A DNA stretch of 64,000 bases from Hyperoplus lanceolatus (Eukaryota; Chordata; Actinopteri; Uranoscopiformes; Ammodytidae): assembly GCA_026929865.2 (NCBI GenBank), contig CM049395.1:32109501-32173500 (forward strand), given 5' to 3'. The translations under genes and the position numbers were made by a program. The notes beneath the pieces are model-generated. The model did not search any database, was not told the DNA's origin, and saw only the letters and a program-made list of their open reading frames with translations. The first letter of the stretch is position 1. Each line of letters opens with the position of its first letter. Positions 47,080-58,761 of the stretch are shown here, piece after piece.

Positions 47080-48385
47080 AGGCCTGTTTCAGGTAGCTGG
47101 TTTTACACACTCTGAGTTAAATCCTGTGCTCAGAGTTGGTCAACTCAGAGCGCAGGGTTGACGAGCAACTCTGGGTTTTCGGTTTCAGAACAGTGGATCA
47201 GCGTAGGGTTAATCAACTCTGAGCGTGAGCGTGTTCACTCTGGATGGAGCATGTGCGTAAAAGCCATCGTCAATGGATCGCTGATAACATGATTCACCAT
47301 GGAAACAGAAGAAACAAATGATTGATCCTCCCACTTCTCCACTTCTCAAAAAAGAAAAAAAAAAAACTCCGCTCCTCCCACTAGGGTTAGAATTATTAAC
47401 GAATGGGTTTATGGTATGGAGAAGAATTAACGGGGATATTGTCTAATAACTCTGATCTAATCTCCTCTGCAATTCAGAAAAAACAGAGCAAACATTTTTT
47501 GTGAAGAGAATCATTTTGCTTCCGTATGAGAAGCCATAGTCTATTTTAAAAAGTTATGCATATCAGCAGTAAAGTATTAAGCTGGCGCGGCACAGCATTG
47601 CTGACAGTGTTTTATATTCGCTGTATAATATGTTGGCAAGCTATAGCTATACTGTGCAATAAACAGACTGTTGCTTCTTTTAAATGGGGATTGAAAGACA
47701 TCAGTTTCAGACACATTAGGTGACAGTTTCCATTGAAGAGCCCGATTTATTTATTACCAGATCCATTTTCCTCAAGTGATCACAGTTTAAATTATTATTA
47801 TATAATTTTTATATTCATATTAGGCTACTTAACGAGGCTCGTCTGTGACTTTAGGATCGCACAAGTGAACAGTAACGATCGCGTGCAGCCGCATGGTTAC
47901 ATGACTCCACCTGACATAAATCTGTTCAGTGACACAGACGTTAAAAAGCATACAATACAAATAGGTTTATTAATCTGAATGTAGAGCATGTTCACGATGT
48001 GTAAGGTGGCCGCCTATATGAACGGACCGAGGGCTGAGAACAAGGCTACTGATCAGATAAATTATCAATCAAACGTAAAATCATCAGTACATGATAAAAA
48101 CATCCCAATGGAGATTTCTATGGAGTGATTTTGCTTCAAACTGTACAGGGACACGTTGTGACAGTGACTCTTTCTTCAGTCGGAGCTGCAGCGTGAAGTG
48201 AAAACAAACTCAGGGTAGGTCTAACCACCTCCCGAGCAGGTTAGACCCACGGCGTATGTTGCCGCAGTAACTGACTCTCGGTTGCGCTGAACCTGCTTCC
48301 TGAAACTGAAAACCCAGAGTTTCCATTAACTCAGAGCGAACAAACTCTGGGTTGCCTCAAAACCAGCTACCCGAAAAACAGGCCT
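47080..48385. mobile_element. Harbinger-like non-autonomous transposon, 1306 bp
   Basis: The left end AGGCCTGTTTCAGGTAGCTG and right end (inverse AGGCCTGTTTTTCGGGTAGCTG in two pieces) form inverted repeats of about 25 bp with a small gap. Clusters of AACTCTGAG/CTCAGAGTT motifs fill both subterminal 150 bp. GGCCTGTTTCAG termini with ACTCTGAGT-type subterminal repeats are known from PIF/Harbinger elements of fish. The flanking triplets (TAG and CAG) only approximate a 3-bp target duplication. No transposase or Myb-like frame is found. Confidence 0.62.
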
Positions 48386-49472
48386 CAGATCTCATTATCA
48401 TGGAAGAATTTGGTTGAGTGGAACTTGCTTGGGGGACAATAGGGAATAGATTAAAATGGGGGGTGGGGAGAGTATAAATAAATAAATAAAATTAGCTAGT
48501 GAAAGACAAATATATGAAGTATTAACCATGTGCTATTTCAATGTGCTATAATTTGCATTGTTTGAAAATGTTATGTCAGTCATTCTTGAGAACCGTCTTC
48601 CATATGTAACTGCTGTTATCTCCAAAAACAAAATATTTAAAATTGTAGATGTTATTAGGGATTAAGAATAGAATGTCTGGAGCACAATTATACCCTTAAA
48701 TTGAATTTAATAATTTTTATGTCAAATATGTGACACTTGTGTTCTCACAACGTCCAAAACAGTGTGTCCACAGAGAGGGTTTCAATCTTTCACAATAAAA
48801 CCTGATAAAAATGTACTTTAATAATTAAAAAGTGCTTTTTTCATCAAAGGCAACACTAAATAATCTCTCATATCAATAAAGACTGTTTTTCTTCAACACA
48901 TTCATGTTTTATATGGTTTCAAAGTGGGGGGACAATTTTTGTCCCCACCGTCAGACAATCTATTAAAATGTAATAGAATCAGCCAAAATAAGGGACAGCT
49001 GTCACCATGAGGGACCTCTTGTCACATTCTACCTCTACAGAGTACATTAGAGTCAGACAGGCTCTGATATGTGTTGTAGTTTTAGAATATTTTACATTAC
49101 AAATCTTGAAAGTCCTGCATCACAACCATGATACGTCAACACCGACTTACAATTTTTGAAGAAGTTATTTGAAATGTTTTGATCATTTTATTTTCCTGAA
49201 GTAGTTCATACTAGCACTATCATCAGCAGAAAGACCAAACTGCTAATATAAAAACTCTATTTGTTCTGTTTAAGAAACTTTAAATATGTCAACACCGTCA
49301 GATATCAAAAACATGTATATTCATATACATTTTGAAAATATTTTTTGTGGCCTCTATCAGTTTTGGTGAATAGTTGTGATCACTAATACATCTCATGGGT
49401 CCAGCATAAAATGAGGGAACATGTATTTGTGTTTTTTGGTGTCTGACAGTGTTGACACAAAATAAGGAATCA

Positions 49473-49531
49473 CAAGCTAAACAGCCCATTTTGATAAGGA
49501 AGGGCAAGCTAAAAAGCCCATTTTGATAAAA
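49473..49531. repeat. Two-unit tandem duplication, period 32 bp
   Basis: The unit CAAGCTAAACAGCCCATTTT plus GATAAGG occurs at 49473 and, with slight change, at 49505. Confidence 0.85.
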
Positions 49532-49830
49532 TGGACAAAAGCTGAGAGGTTGTGTCAAACCTTACCTCAGTAGCTTAGTATATGTTGGATACATACATGC
49601 AATTTAATTTGCCTAAACATAGGGTTTGTATTTTTTCAGCATTGCACCCTGTTTTGTCCCACTTCTCAAGATGCACTGATATATTCTTTCTTTGTGGACA
49701 AGAGGGACAGACGGAAAATTTCACTTGAAAAAAAAGGCCCATTGCTCCTTTATTAGCGTTCCAGAAATAATCATGTTACACTCAGTGAGGCGAATCAACA
49801 GCAGGTACAGCTCCCTCTTCAAGCAAAAGC

Positions 49831-49832
<2 letters not shown>

Positions 49833-49884
<52 letters not shown>

Positions 49885-49905
49885 AAACACACACACACAC
49901 ACACT
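49833..49905. repeat. (CA)n microsatellite, interrupted once
   Basis: CA units over about 73 bp with a CTCAAA interruption near 49883. Confidence 0.97.
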
Positions 49906-49950
49906 CTAATCCCAGAGACTGCACCCTGTCAGAGGGCAGGGTAATCTCCA

Positions 49951-51242
49951 GGGGCCTCATTTATAAACGTGGCGTACACCCAGAAGAGGGCGCACGCCAA
50001 TTTCTAAGCAAACATTGGGATTTATAAAAAGCAAACTTGACGGGAAGATGTGCGGTCCTCCACGCAAACTCTGACCCATGCGTGCGCAAAGAAAGTGGAG
50101 AAAGGAGAAACGGCGACTCCGTCGGCACATGTATGAAGTGCGAGAACGAATGCGTTTGTGTAAAATGAATCCCGATATAGGCCTATAATAAGCCATGTAG
50201 GTCAATCATATAGTGAGATCCTTTGCCAAACAGATGAAGCCATTCTTACAACTAATAAAAAAAATGCCTCCACGGATTTTTCCATGGAGTGATACCAACA
50301 AAAACTAAACGAATTAGGATCTTAAATAGTCTACAAACTGAGATATATGAGTGCAAAAAAAAACGTTTGAATAAGCTCTGCAGTTAGGCTATTAAAGAAT
50401 AACCATCTGCATGTTATTGGATTCATTCTGATAATATTGAGGTGTAATACAGCCTATTACTTTTACACTGACGCTGTTCTCGATGCCTCAGTCAGGCAGA
50501 CAGGAGTGCACAGTTCCACACACAAATCATAAGCCTACTGTACATATGCTGTGCTAATTTTTCACGGCTTTTAGTCCGTTTTATTTATGTGTTTTTCTTT
50601 GTGTTTAAGCACGTCGTAACTGTGTTTTGAAAGGGACTGTGAAGTTTATTATTAACCCTCCGCCGCCCGTCACTGCACCGGGATGAATTTTCCGAATCTG
50701 TATCTCATGGGGGGTCTCAGTGTCCCCCGCTCGTGGCACAAACACTGCTGTGCGTGCATATGCACTTTTTTGCGTCCACTTTTATGTCGGATCGCTTCTT
50801 TTTATTTCGACCACAGCGTTCACAGAGATCGCCACAGGCTGCACTCTGACGCCTTTACGCTCACACTGCCACCAAACTAAATTTTCCCTGGTTGCCACTT
50901 CTCCAACGGGTACTTCGGCGTGACCGCAGTGATCCACACCGTGTGGAGTCTATTTTTCCATTTCCCTTTCATTCGGCGATTGCCACTACCGCCTTCATGC
51001 ACTCAGTAAATTATATTAATTCGGGCCTGTCAATGACTATGTATGGGTGAATATGGGCGTTACGTGAAGCCCGCAAAGGCTGCGCCACATTTAGAGTTGA
51101 TTGTGATTTATAAAGGGAAACAGGCGTAGGACGTGAGTGCGCACTGTTTTATAAATCAGAATATTTTTGTTATATATCCTACATTTCTTCCGTACGCTAG
51201 CTTCCACGTGAATCCCACGCAAAGCTTTATAAATGAGGCCCC
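49951..51242. mobile_element. TIR transposon of unassigned superfamily, 1292 bp
   Basis: Both ends carry a perfect 17-bp inverted repeat, GGGGCCTCATTTATAAA, at the left and its inverse at the right (51226-51242). Further TTATAAA motifs recur just inside (50021-50030, 51108-51116, 51148-51155, 51226-51232), as do GCGCAC/GTGCGC motifs. No clear target duplication (flanks CTCCA and AGGAC) and no transposase. Short frames inside are not conserved-looking. Confidence 0.65.
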
Positions 51243-51374
51243 AGGACAGGCCACTTCAGGAGAGACAACACGCACATTATAACGGAGCAGACGGTGTCGG
51301 TGTGGAGCAGCTGGTGCACGGACATGTTGGGAAAAGACTGTAGATGAGGCAATAAAGAGATGAAGAGAGAAGAG

Positions 51375-51379
<5 letters not shown>

Positions 51380-51415
<36 letters not shown>
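51380..51415. repeat. (GA)n microsatellite
   Basis: About 17 GA units. Confidence 0.96.
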
Positions 51416-51418
<3 letters not shown>

Positions 51419-51730
51419 AAAAAAGTTAACTGAAGAAAATATGAATCCTGAGACGAAGTGCTTTTAGCGAGAGAGAATTACAGAAATAGATATGAAGGAA
51501 GAGGAGAGACAGGTAGGCGGGGAAGGTATAGAAAAGGTGAGAGTCTGAGTGAGAGTGAGAGGGCGCTGTATGCACGCTGTTATCTCCTGCTAAACCAGAT
51601 GCGCTTTATCTGCCAGGAAACAGGAGGCTGCTTCTACAAAAGCCTCCTTTTCACAGGTGAAGCCACGGTCTTTACTTACAAGACTCTTTGCTGCCAGTTT
51701 GGATTTCTTGAGATTGAAATTGAAATGGAG

Positions 51731-51733
<3 letters not shown>

Positions 51734-51767
<34 letters not shown>
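51734..51767. repeat. (CA)n microsatellite
   Basis: About 17 CA units. Confidence 0.96.
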
Positions 51768-51879
51768 TCTGTAATGCTTACCAGTGAAAGCAGGGCCTCT
51801 TCACAATGAAAACACACCATGTGCATGTCGGTTATTTTTTTTGCACACAGTCCCTCTAGAGTCTAGGCTGCTGCTGTTG

Positions 51880-52160
51880 TGCCTGAGAGACACTCTCAGT
51901 GATGCACGGCTGGAAATTTGTCATTTTAAAGCACGGGTCAAACGCCCCTCTCTGGCTATTGATTGGCTTGTCCCCCTGTATTACTCCTCTGTTATGTATT
52001 GCACCCTCTATCAGAGCCGCGACAGCCGCAAACACATTAAACTTGAGCAGCTTCGATCCGCCATAAAGTGCCACAGCGTGCCGGATGGTGTGCCTCACGC
52101 AGGCTGAAGATGAGCTACCAATCAAGGACACGGCGGCAATGTTCTCGATGCTCGCTTTTT
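51880..52160. promoter_or_regulatory. Candidate conserved non-coding element
   Basis: Unique, GC-balanced sequence with motifs such as CTGGCTATTGATTGGCTTGT (ATTGAT, CCAAT-like on the other strand) and CATTAAACTTGAGCAGCTTC. It is not repetitive and has no transposon ends. Low-confidence compositional call. Confidence 0.22.
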
Positions 52161-53690
52161 TCCTGGAGTTACGACCCAAAGTCACAGAGTCGTGGCCAAA
52201 GTGAGAATCTACAGCTCCCCTGACTGCACTGCCTCACCTCATCACACAAGGTCACACACTCACTCCTCCTCGCGAAGAAAAACTGCCAGTTCCGCATACT
52301 TCCACGGGACCATGCAGGAATTACCAGGGGCAAGGGCTGCATTGCAGGACTCAAAATTGGGTTTAAACAACAGTTATGTGTTGTGTCAATGTATTTGTTT
52401 TTTTCTGAAATGGTGTTGTTTTTTTACTCTCATGGCCGACGTACAAATGTAGGCCTACACAAAAAATCATACTGTAACTATATGTTAAATAGCTTACTTT
52501 GTTTAGTTTTACTTTAGTTATTCCTTGCTAGATGGCAATGCTGCTGCTGACATAACTTCAGTATCCATTATAACAGCATAGTTTACTTTTTATGATCCTT
52601 GGATTAACAGGGCTAACCATGTTGTTGTTAAAAAGTGATTGGACTTTAAATGATCCACGAAACCCACAAATCTCCTGCTTCGATGATATAGTCAAAGCTT
52701 TGTTTGATGGTTTCGATTTACATAATTTAGTGTTATGTTAAAGTGAGAAGTGTTGTCCCAGTTCTCCTTTAGTTGCCAAAATAAAGCTTCCTTCTCTGTT
52801 AAGGTGAGGGAATCCTACAAAGACATAAAACTTCTACTTGTATACCATGCGATAACTGGTACTGACGTGAGAATTGGTGCCCATTGGTGCTTTGCCTTTG
52901 TGGCTGTGAACAGATGGCCACGGCGACAGAGTTCACACTCACAGATTAAACATAACTTGGATGGCGTCCAGTGAAGTGGGTTGCCAACTCTTCACTGGGA
53001 TCCCACGGCTAGAAATTCCTTTATCTCACAGAAGGCGTTTCAAACCTCAGAGTTAAGCTCACCTCCGCTTGTACACTGACTCAGAGTCAGCTGTGCTCCA
53101 GAGGATTTACATATCCACAAAGCGTTTTTTTTATTATTTAAGTATTCCTGCAGATGAGCCAGCAATGTGACAACAATACCATGTGGTGGTGAAGTGGTTG
53201 GGAAGAAGGTTAGATTTGAAATTCATATGCTAATGAGAATCATTACTTTGCTGAGTGGGTTCATGTCCTCTGGCCTTACTATGAGCCGTCTCGACACATA
53301 AATATGATAATTGTCAGGTTGTTGCAAAATGTCAAGCCCAGCTTTCAGATATTCTGACTCTGCTATATCAGTCTGTGGTGTGTATTGCGTCTAGCATATT
53401 TTTTAGGAGGCATGTTTATTTTATTTTTTTCTACTTTCAGTCAGGTGATGTGATGTCCTACATTTCTGTCTTTACAATAACTTTTTGATACCCTCAGTCC
53501 TTCCAATCAGACAAAACACAGAAGAATATTCCACAATTTAGGGTCAAATTATGTCCATTTGTTATACATGTTTTGACTTTATTACAAAGTATAGAAGATA
53601 TTCGCTGATTTTGGCAAAAATGGATTTTGACAACACACGACAAGTATTTCAAATGAAATAATGAAAAGTAGTAAGGAGATAAATCTATTA

Positions 53691-54844
53691 CAGTTTTTTT
53701 CGATCGCTAAACCACAGTGGGCACAACTGTAGCTCAATGTGCAAAACTCTAACTACAGTCTGCACTGCCAACAGTCATTGGAGCTGAACAGTTCACTTCA
53801 TCTGCAAACCAGGTTCAGTGCAGCAAACACTATGAACCAGCCTCATTGAGATAACACACACTGTCACTAAGAACCTGCTCAGAGTACAAACACTAGCATC
53901 TAACCCCAATACACAAATTACAAACTTTTAATCTTTACAGTTTGAATAATTTGAGTTAATTCACACAAATTGCATAATATTTTCTTTGATGAAAGGGTGA
54001 AATTATTTCACATGAAATTGTTTATTTTATAACATACCAGTTTTTTTAGGAAAACAAAAAGAAATGAAAATCAGAAGTTTGCTTCAATAGATACACATTT
54101 TGTATATTTTATTGAAAACATTTCCAAATGTAGTATTTATCTGTGTAAATATTCTATAATTGTAATACAGAAATCAATTCCTGTAATGTTGTCATTTACT
54201 GTAAGAATGCAACTCTAAGCTGTTTGTTTGCTGGAAAATTCGTATTACAGATGCAACTTTAGATTTTTGCAGATTGTGTTGCACCCTCATCCCTGCCTCT
54301 CTCTATGCGAGACCATGATTCACAACAGGGTCTATCAGTGTAGCCCTTACTGTATTTCATCAGACATTACAGCTCTATGTCTTCTAGTTCTTCCTCCACA
54401 CATCCACACTCTCACTGCCACTCTTCTACCTCCAACAACCTGTCTTCCTTGGTCCATTTCCAAAAAAATATATATTTTTGAGCTTTCCCTTTATATTGTA
54501 TGTTCACCAACAAGACTAAAACAAGACATCTTAGTGTTTTTGTTGAAATTGCGATCCGCAGTGTTTGAAAGGCATTCATTCTGTTTTGAATGTGTGGTTT
54601 ACAGTTGTGGCAGCAGTGTGTTAGCATTTGAAAAAAGTGCTGGAAATCCACATTGTTGTGCAGGCTGTGGTTAAGCCATGAGATAGGTGTGTAGAGTTTT
54701 GAAAAGTGTGTTTAATCAATGAAAAACGAGCTAAAACGAGCTACAGTTTGGTCCGAATGAACCGCTGCTCTGCATACTGTTGTTAGAGTTTTGCACTTGT
54801 CGTTCCAGTTGTGCCCACTGTGGTTTAGCGATCGTAAAAAACTG
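53691..54844 (-). mobile_element. IS630/Tc1-type transposon, deletion derivative, 1154 bp
   Basis: Long inverted repeats of about 73 bp: the left begins CAGTTTTTTTCGATCGCTAA and the right ends with the inverse TTAGCGATCGTAAAAAACTG, one base different in the T run. The shared block CCACAGTGGGCACAACTG follows. TA flanks both ends (53689-53690, 54845-54846). A minus-strand transposase remnant is at 54270-54375; the rest of the gene is missing. Terminal identity suggests it could still have been mobilised in trans. Confidence 0.78.
54270..54375 (-). pseudogene. Transposase N-terminal (helix-turn-helix) remnant
   Basis: A minus-strand frame can be read as SDEIQ, a stop, a TLIDPVVNHGL block, another stop and REAGMRVQHNL. 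This order resembles the N-terminal DNA-binding domain of fish IS630-like transposases (SDExRxxIIDHVVNHGLxxREAGxRVQxN). Stops disrupt it, and the catalytic domain is absent from the element. Confidence 0.5.
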
Positions 54845-54846
54845 TA

Positions 54847-56539
54847 AGTATGTATATAAGTATGTGTATTATGAGCTATTAAAGAAGTTCCCCAAACTGA
54901 AGATTATAGGGGTTAAAGGGGTCATCTTCAAGAGCTTCTAGCGAAAGGGATCAATAATTCTGTAAACTGGACTATACACTCCCACTACAGCCTCATTCCT
55001 GACTGACCCCAGTGTTGGGTCTCAGAGTGTCCCAGTCTGCCAGCGTTTACTGTCCAGACAACACAGGGCCTGTTACATAATGCATGAGCATGGCAACACG
55101 GCGGGCCCATGTTTTGCTGAATAAGCAGCAGAAAAAAGCCGCGGCTGCAGCTTGTACTGCCCCCTAACCCCCCCACCCCTGAGGAGAGCATTTGATCACC
55201 CAAGTAACCTTTTGCGTGAGTGCACTCAATCTGCCACTCACCAGAGCGCCACTGCAGACATGGGGCAGACAGGGTGCATTAGGTGGGATTATCGCCCCCC
55301 AACTGTCCTTTGTTGTTATGATGTCCGTCGCTCATAAACACACCCCAAACATTCCCCTTGTGTATCCCCCTGCCCTCCCTCCCTCCCTCCCCCTTCTCAC
55401 CCACCCTGTCCGGACCTGGCACTGCTACAGAGAGGCCGTCCACTGGCAAGTTGGAAACCAGAAACTCCTATACCCCCCCAACCCCTATTACCCCACTTTC
55501 ACAGACACAGCCACATGCAAACACACTCTCATACAAAACCAAACAAGACACACCAACTCTATTAGATAATTAGGCTGTTTTCTCTTTTAAATGACGGACA
55601 TGTAAATCCAGGTTTAAAGCAGTTATCATTAATTATATCGAAAATCTATTCACAAGAGTGAGATGTTCATAAAGGGAGACTTTTAAAGCTCTTAGGCGAT
55701 TGAGAGTTGAAGTCTGCATGAGCTGCTACAATTCCATATATTCAGTGTCAAAGTCAAGATTTTGTTGTGGTTGATTAAAAATTGGATTTTGTTGGAACCC
55801 AAAAAGTCAACATTTTGAAAATCAGAGATTTACTTCTGACTGTAATAATAGTGTTTATTTACAGGAAATATATCACAGATGCTATTGAAAGGTTGTGGAG
55901 CAAACACCTCTACCAGTGCTGACAATATTCAGCTTCCTGCCGAAAAATACATTTTCCGATTCAATTGATTGCTCGAATCTGAGTAAATCCTCTCAAGTTT
56001 ATGTCATTTTACTTCTATAATCATAATAGAAATCACGTGTCAAAAATCAAATCAGTTCTTTGTCGACAAGGCGCCAATCTACCTGCCGAAATCCTGGAAA
56101 TTTCAGATGTTTGAGATATGCTGCTGCAAGAGAGAGAGACAAACTGACTAAACTTGACCTTGTTAGTGGAGGGAAATAACTAAATAATGCATTACATTTT
56201 ATTACATCATCCCGCAGATGGCATGACTGCCAACAAATGCCTATCAAAATATATTTTGGGGACCACTGGGTGAGTCTTGCAGTTGTTATGATCATGTCAC
56301 ATAATTTTCATCAGCAGATGGGCTTTACTCAGTCCAGTATGGTCAAGGAGCCCCTAAAAACATGTCAATTGGAATGGGATTTTTGAACTTGTGCAATTTC
56401 ATGACAACAAAGGTGATGCAGACTGTATGCTATAATGGAAAGGTCCAGAAGAGCCAAAGTGATGATCAACAGACCCAGATAATCTGGATATCATCGTCCA
56501 CTTTTTCATTTGTTTCTTGATACATATTAAGCTTGCATA
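54847..56539. other. Intergenic, no gene seen
   Basis: Pyrimidine-rich sequence at 55150-55560 gives spurious Pro-rich frames. The rest is AT-rich unique sequence. Confidence 0.45.
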
Positions 56540-57317
56540 CAGGTCCTTCTCATATAATTAGTATATTGTGATAAAGTTGATTATTTTCCATAATGTAATG
56601 ATAATAATTGAACTTTCATATATTTTAGATTCATTGCACACCAACTGAAATATTTCAGGTCTTTTGTTGTTTTAATACTGATGATTTTGGCATACGGCTC
56701 ATGAAAACCCCAAATTCCTATCTCAAAAAATTAGCATATCATGAAAAGGTACTCTAAACGAGCTCTTAACCTAATCATCTGAATCAACTAATTAACTCTA
56801 AACACCTGCAAAAGATTCCTGAGGCTTTTAAAAACTCCCAGCCTGGTTCATTACTCAAAACCGCAATCATGGGTAAGACTGCCGACCTGACTGCTGTCCA
56901 GAAGGCCATCATTGACACCCTCAAGCAAGAGGGTAAGACACAGAAATACATTTCTGAGCGAATAGGCTGTTCCCTGAGTGCTGTATCAAGGCACCTCAGT
57001 GGGAAGTCTGTGGGAAGGAAAAAGTGTGGCAGAAAACGCTGCACAACCAGAAGAGGTGACCGGACCCTTAGGAGTATTGTGGAGAAGGGCTGATTCCAGA
57101 CCTTGGGGGACCTGCGGAAGCAGTGGACTGAGTCTGGAGTAGAAACATCCAGAGCCACCGTGCACAGGCGTGTGCAGGAAATGGGCTACAGGTGCCGCAT
57201 TCCCCAGGTCAAGCCACTTTTGAACCAGAAACAGCGGCAGAAGCGCCTGACCTGGGCTACAGAGAAGCAGCACTGGACTGTTGCTCAGTGGTCCAAAGTA
57301 CTTTTTTCGGATGAAAG

Positions 57318-57495
57318 TGTTACACCACTCAAACACGACGGTAGAAGTAGTATAATAAAAGTAAAGTTTAATTTATTTGCAGCACGTAGAGACACAACAG
57401 CCAGTTCAGAGTCAGGAGTTCAACAACTAAAAACCTATCAAGCCACTCCCTGGCCAGGAATGGGAAATGCATTATGGGTAATTCCAGGTGCTACA
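57318..57495. mobile_element. Short TG...CA insertion, probable 178-bp solo LTR
   Basis: The unit begins TGTTACACC and ends GGTGCTACA (imperfect inverse termini), and it interrupts the transposase after the FSDES codons. The 4-bp sequence AAAG precedes (57314-57317) and follows (57496-57499) it. TG...CA ends with a short target duplication are the hallmark of LTR retrotransposon ends. An AATAAA lies near 57353. It contains no coding sequence. It could be a solo LTR of a very short-LTR family. Removing it restores the Tc1 frame at this point. Confidence 0.72.
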
Positions 57496-57973
57496 AAAGC
57501 AAATTTTGCATGTCATTCGGAAATCAAGGTGGCAGAGTCTGGAGGAAGACTGGGGAGAAGGAAATGCCAAAATGCCTGAAGTACAGTGTCAAGTACCCAC
57601 AGTCATTGATGGTCTGGGGTGCCATGTCAGCTGCTGGTGTTGGTCCACTGTGTTTTATCAAAGGCAGGGTCAATGCAGCTAGCTATCAGGAGATTTTGGA
57701 GCACTTCATGCTTCATGCTTCCATCTGCTGAAAAGCTTTATGGAGATAAAGATTTCATTTTTCAACAATACCTGGCACCTGCTCACAGTGCCAAAACCAC
57801 TGGTAAATGGTTTACTGACTATGGTATTACTGTGCTCAATTGGCCTGCCAACTCTCCTGACCTGAACCCCATAGAGAATCTGTGGGATATTGTGAAGAGG
57901 AAGTTGAGAGACACCAGACCCAACACTGTGGATGAGCTTAAGGCCGCTATCGAAGCATCTTGGGCCTCCATAA

Positions 57974-58761
57974 TGTTGCACACTTGAATAATTAAACTCA
58001 AGAGTGACTTGACGTAGTTTCTTTAATGAGTTCTGTAAACAGACACAGGCAAAGTACACATTTCGTTAGGACACATTCTGTCCGCCATTGTTCCAATACT
58101 GCTCTAATAATGTGTAGCTTTCTGTCCGTTTACATCCTAATCTAAGTATTATACAATTGACCAAAATACATATTAATACACATAGAAATTGCAATGGAAA
58201 TACACAAAATAAAAGCACATTGTGACTCCTGATCATTTTCCCAGTTCTTAACCTTGGCATACAAAGTAAACAAACACAATCTATATAAATACCGCGACCG
58301 GACCCTAATGGCGACGCAAGAAGATTAGCTTAACTGCTACTGAAGTTGCTTATGACGGCATTACAACCTTTTAATACAACATTCACGGTAGAGTTAACAG
58401 GCCAACTCTTCCCCACATATCTAAACCCTTTCCCAACTCATTCTTATGTACATTCATGACTCTTATATTGTTTGCTTACCTGTAAACAGACACAGGTAAA
58501 GTACACATTTCGTTACGACACATTCTGTCCGCCATTGTTCCAATACTGCTCTGTGTAGCTTTCACAGGATAGAACAATATATCAAAGCCACCCTGTGGCG
58601 GAAATGAGATACTACATAGGCCTGTGTAAAGGTAAATGGAGCACAATGTTTACAAAATGAAACAAAAACAAGAAGAATGACTAATAAACTAATTATGGCA
58701 AAAATAAGGACATCATATATATATGGTATGGGGGTGTACTTAGTCTAACACTATTCTCACA
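57974..58761. mobile_element. Probable 788-bp solo LTR with internal duplication
   Basis: It starts TGTTGCACAC and ends ATTCTCACA, with an identical 4-bp duplication, ATAA, on each side (57970-57973, 58762-58765), and splits a Ser-Ile codon region of the Tc1 transposase. It has a TATATAAATA box at about 58283 and an AATAAA at about 58683, in an order fitting a + strand LTR. An 84-90 bp segment occurs twice inside (58033-58122 and 58480-58563). No gag/pol sequence. 4-bp duplications fit Ty3-like or similar LTR elements; the family is not identified. Confidence 0.75.

Larger units (their letters stand above)
48386..49950. other. Intergenic, no gene seen
   Basis: AT-rich unique sequence with one short tandem duplication (49473-49531) and a long CA repeat (49833-49905). 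Confidence 0.45.
51243..53690. other. Intergenic, no gene seen
   Basis: It holds a (GA)n repeat, a CA repeat and a candidate regulatory stretch at 51880-52160. A further unique region at 53200-53350 with CATATGCTAATGAGAATCAT (octamer-like) could be regulatory too. Confidence 0.45.

Noticed and set aside
54228-54674. 148-residue plus-strand frame, the longest nearby
   Set aside because: It lies inside a transposon derivative and is antisense to the degenerate transposase remnant; composition shows no family features.
55192-55573. Proline-rich overlapping frames
   Set aside because: They come from a C-rich low-complexity stretch and occur in two frames at once, as expected for biased composition.
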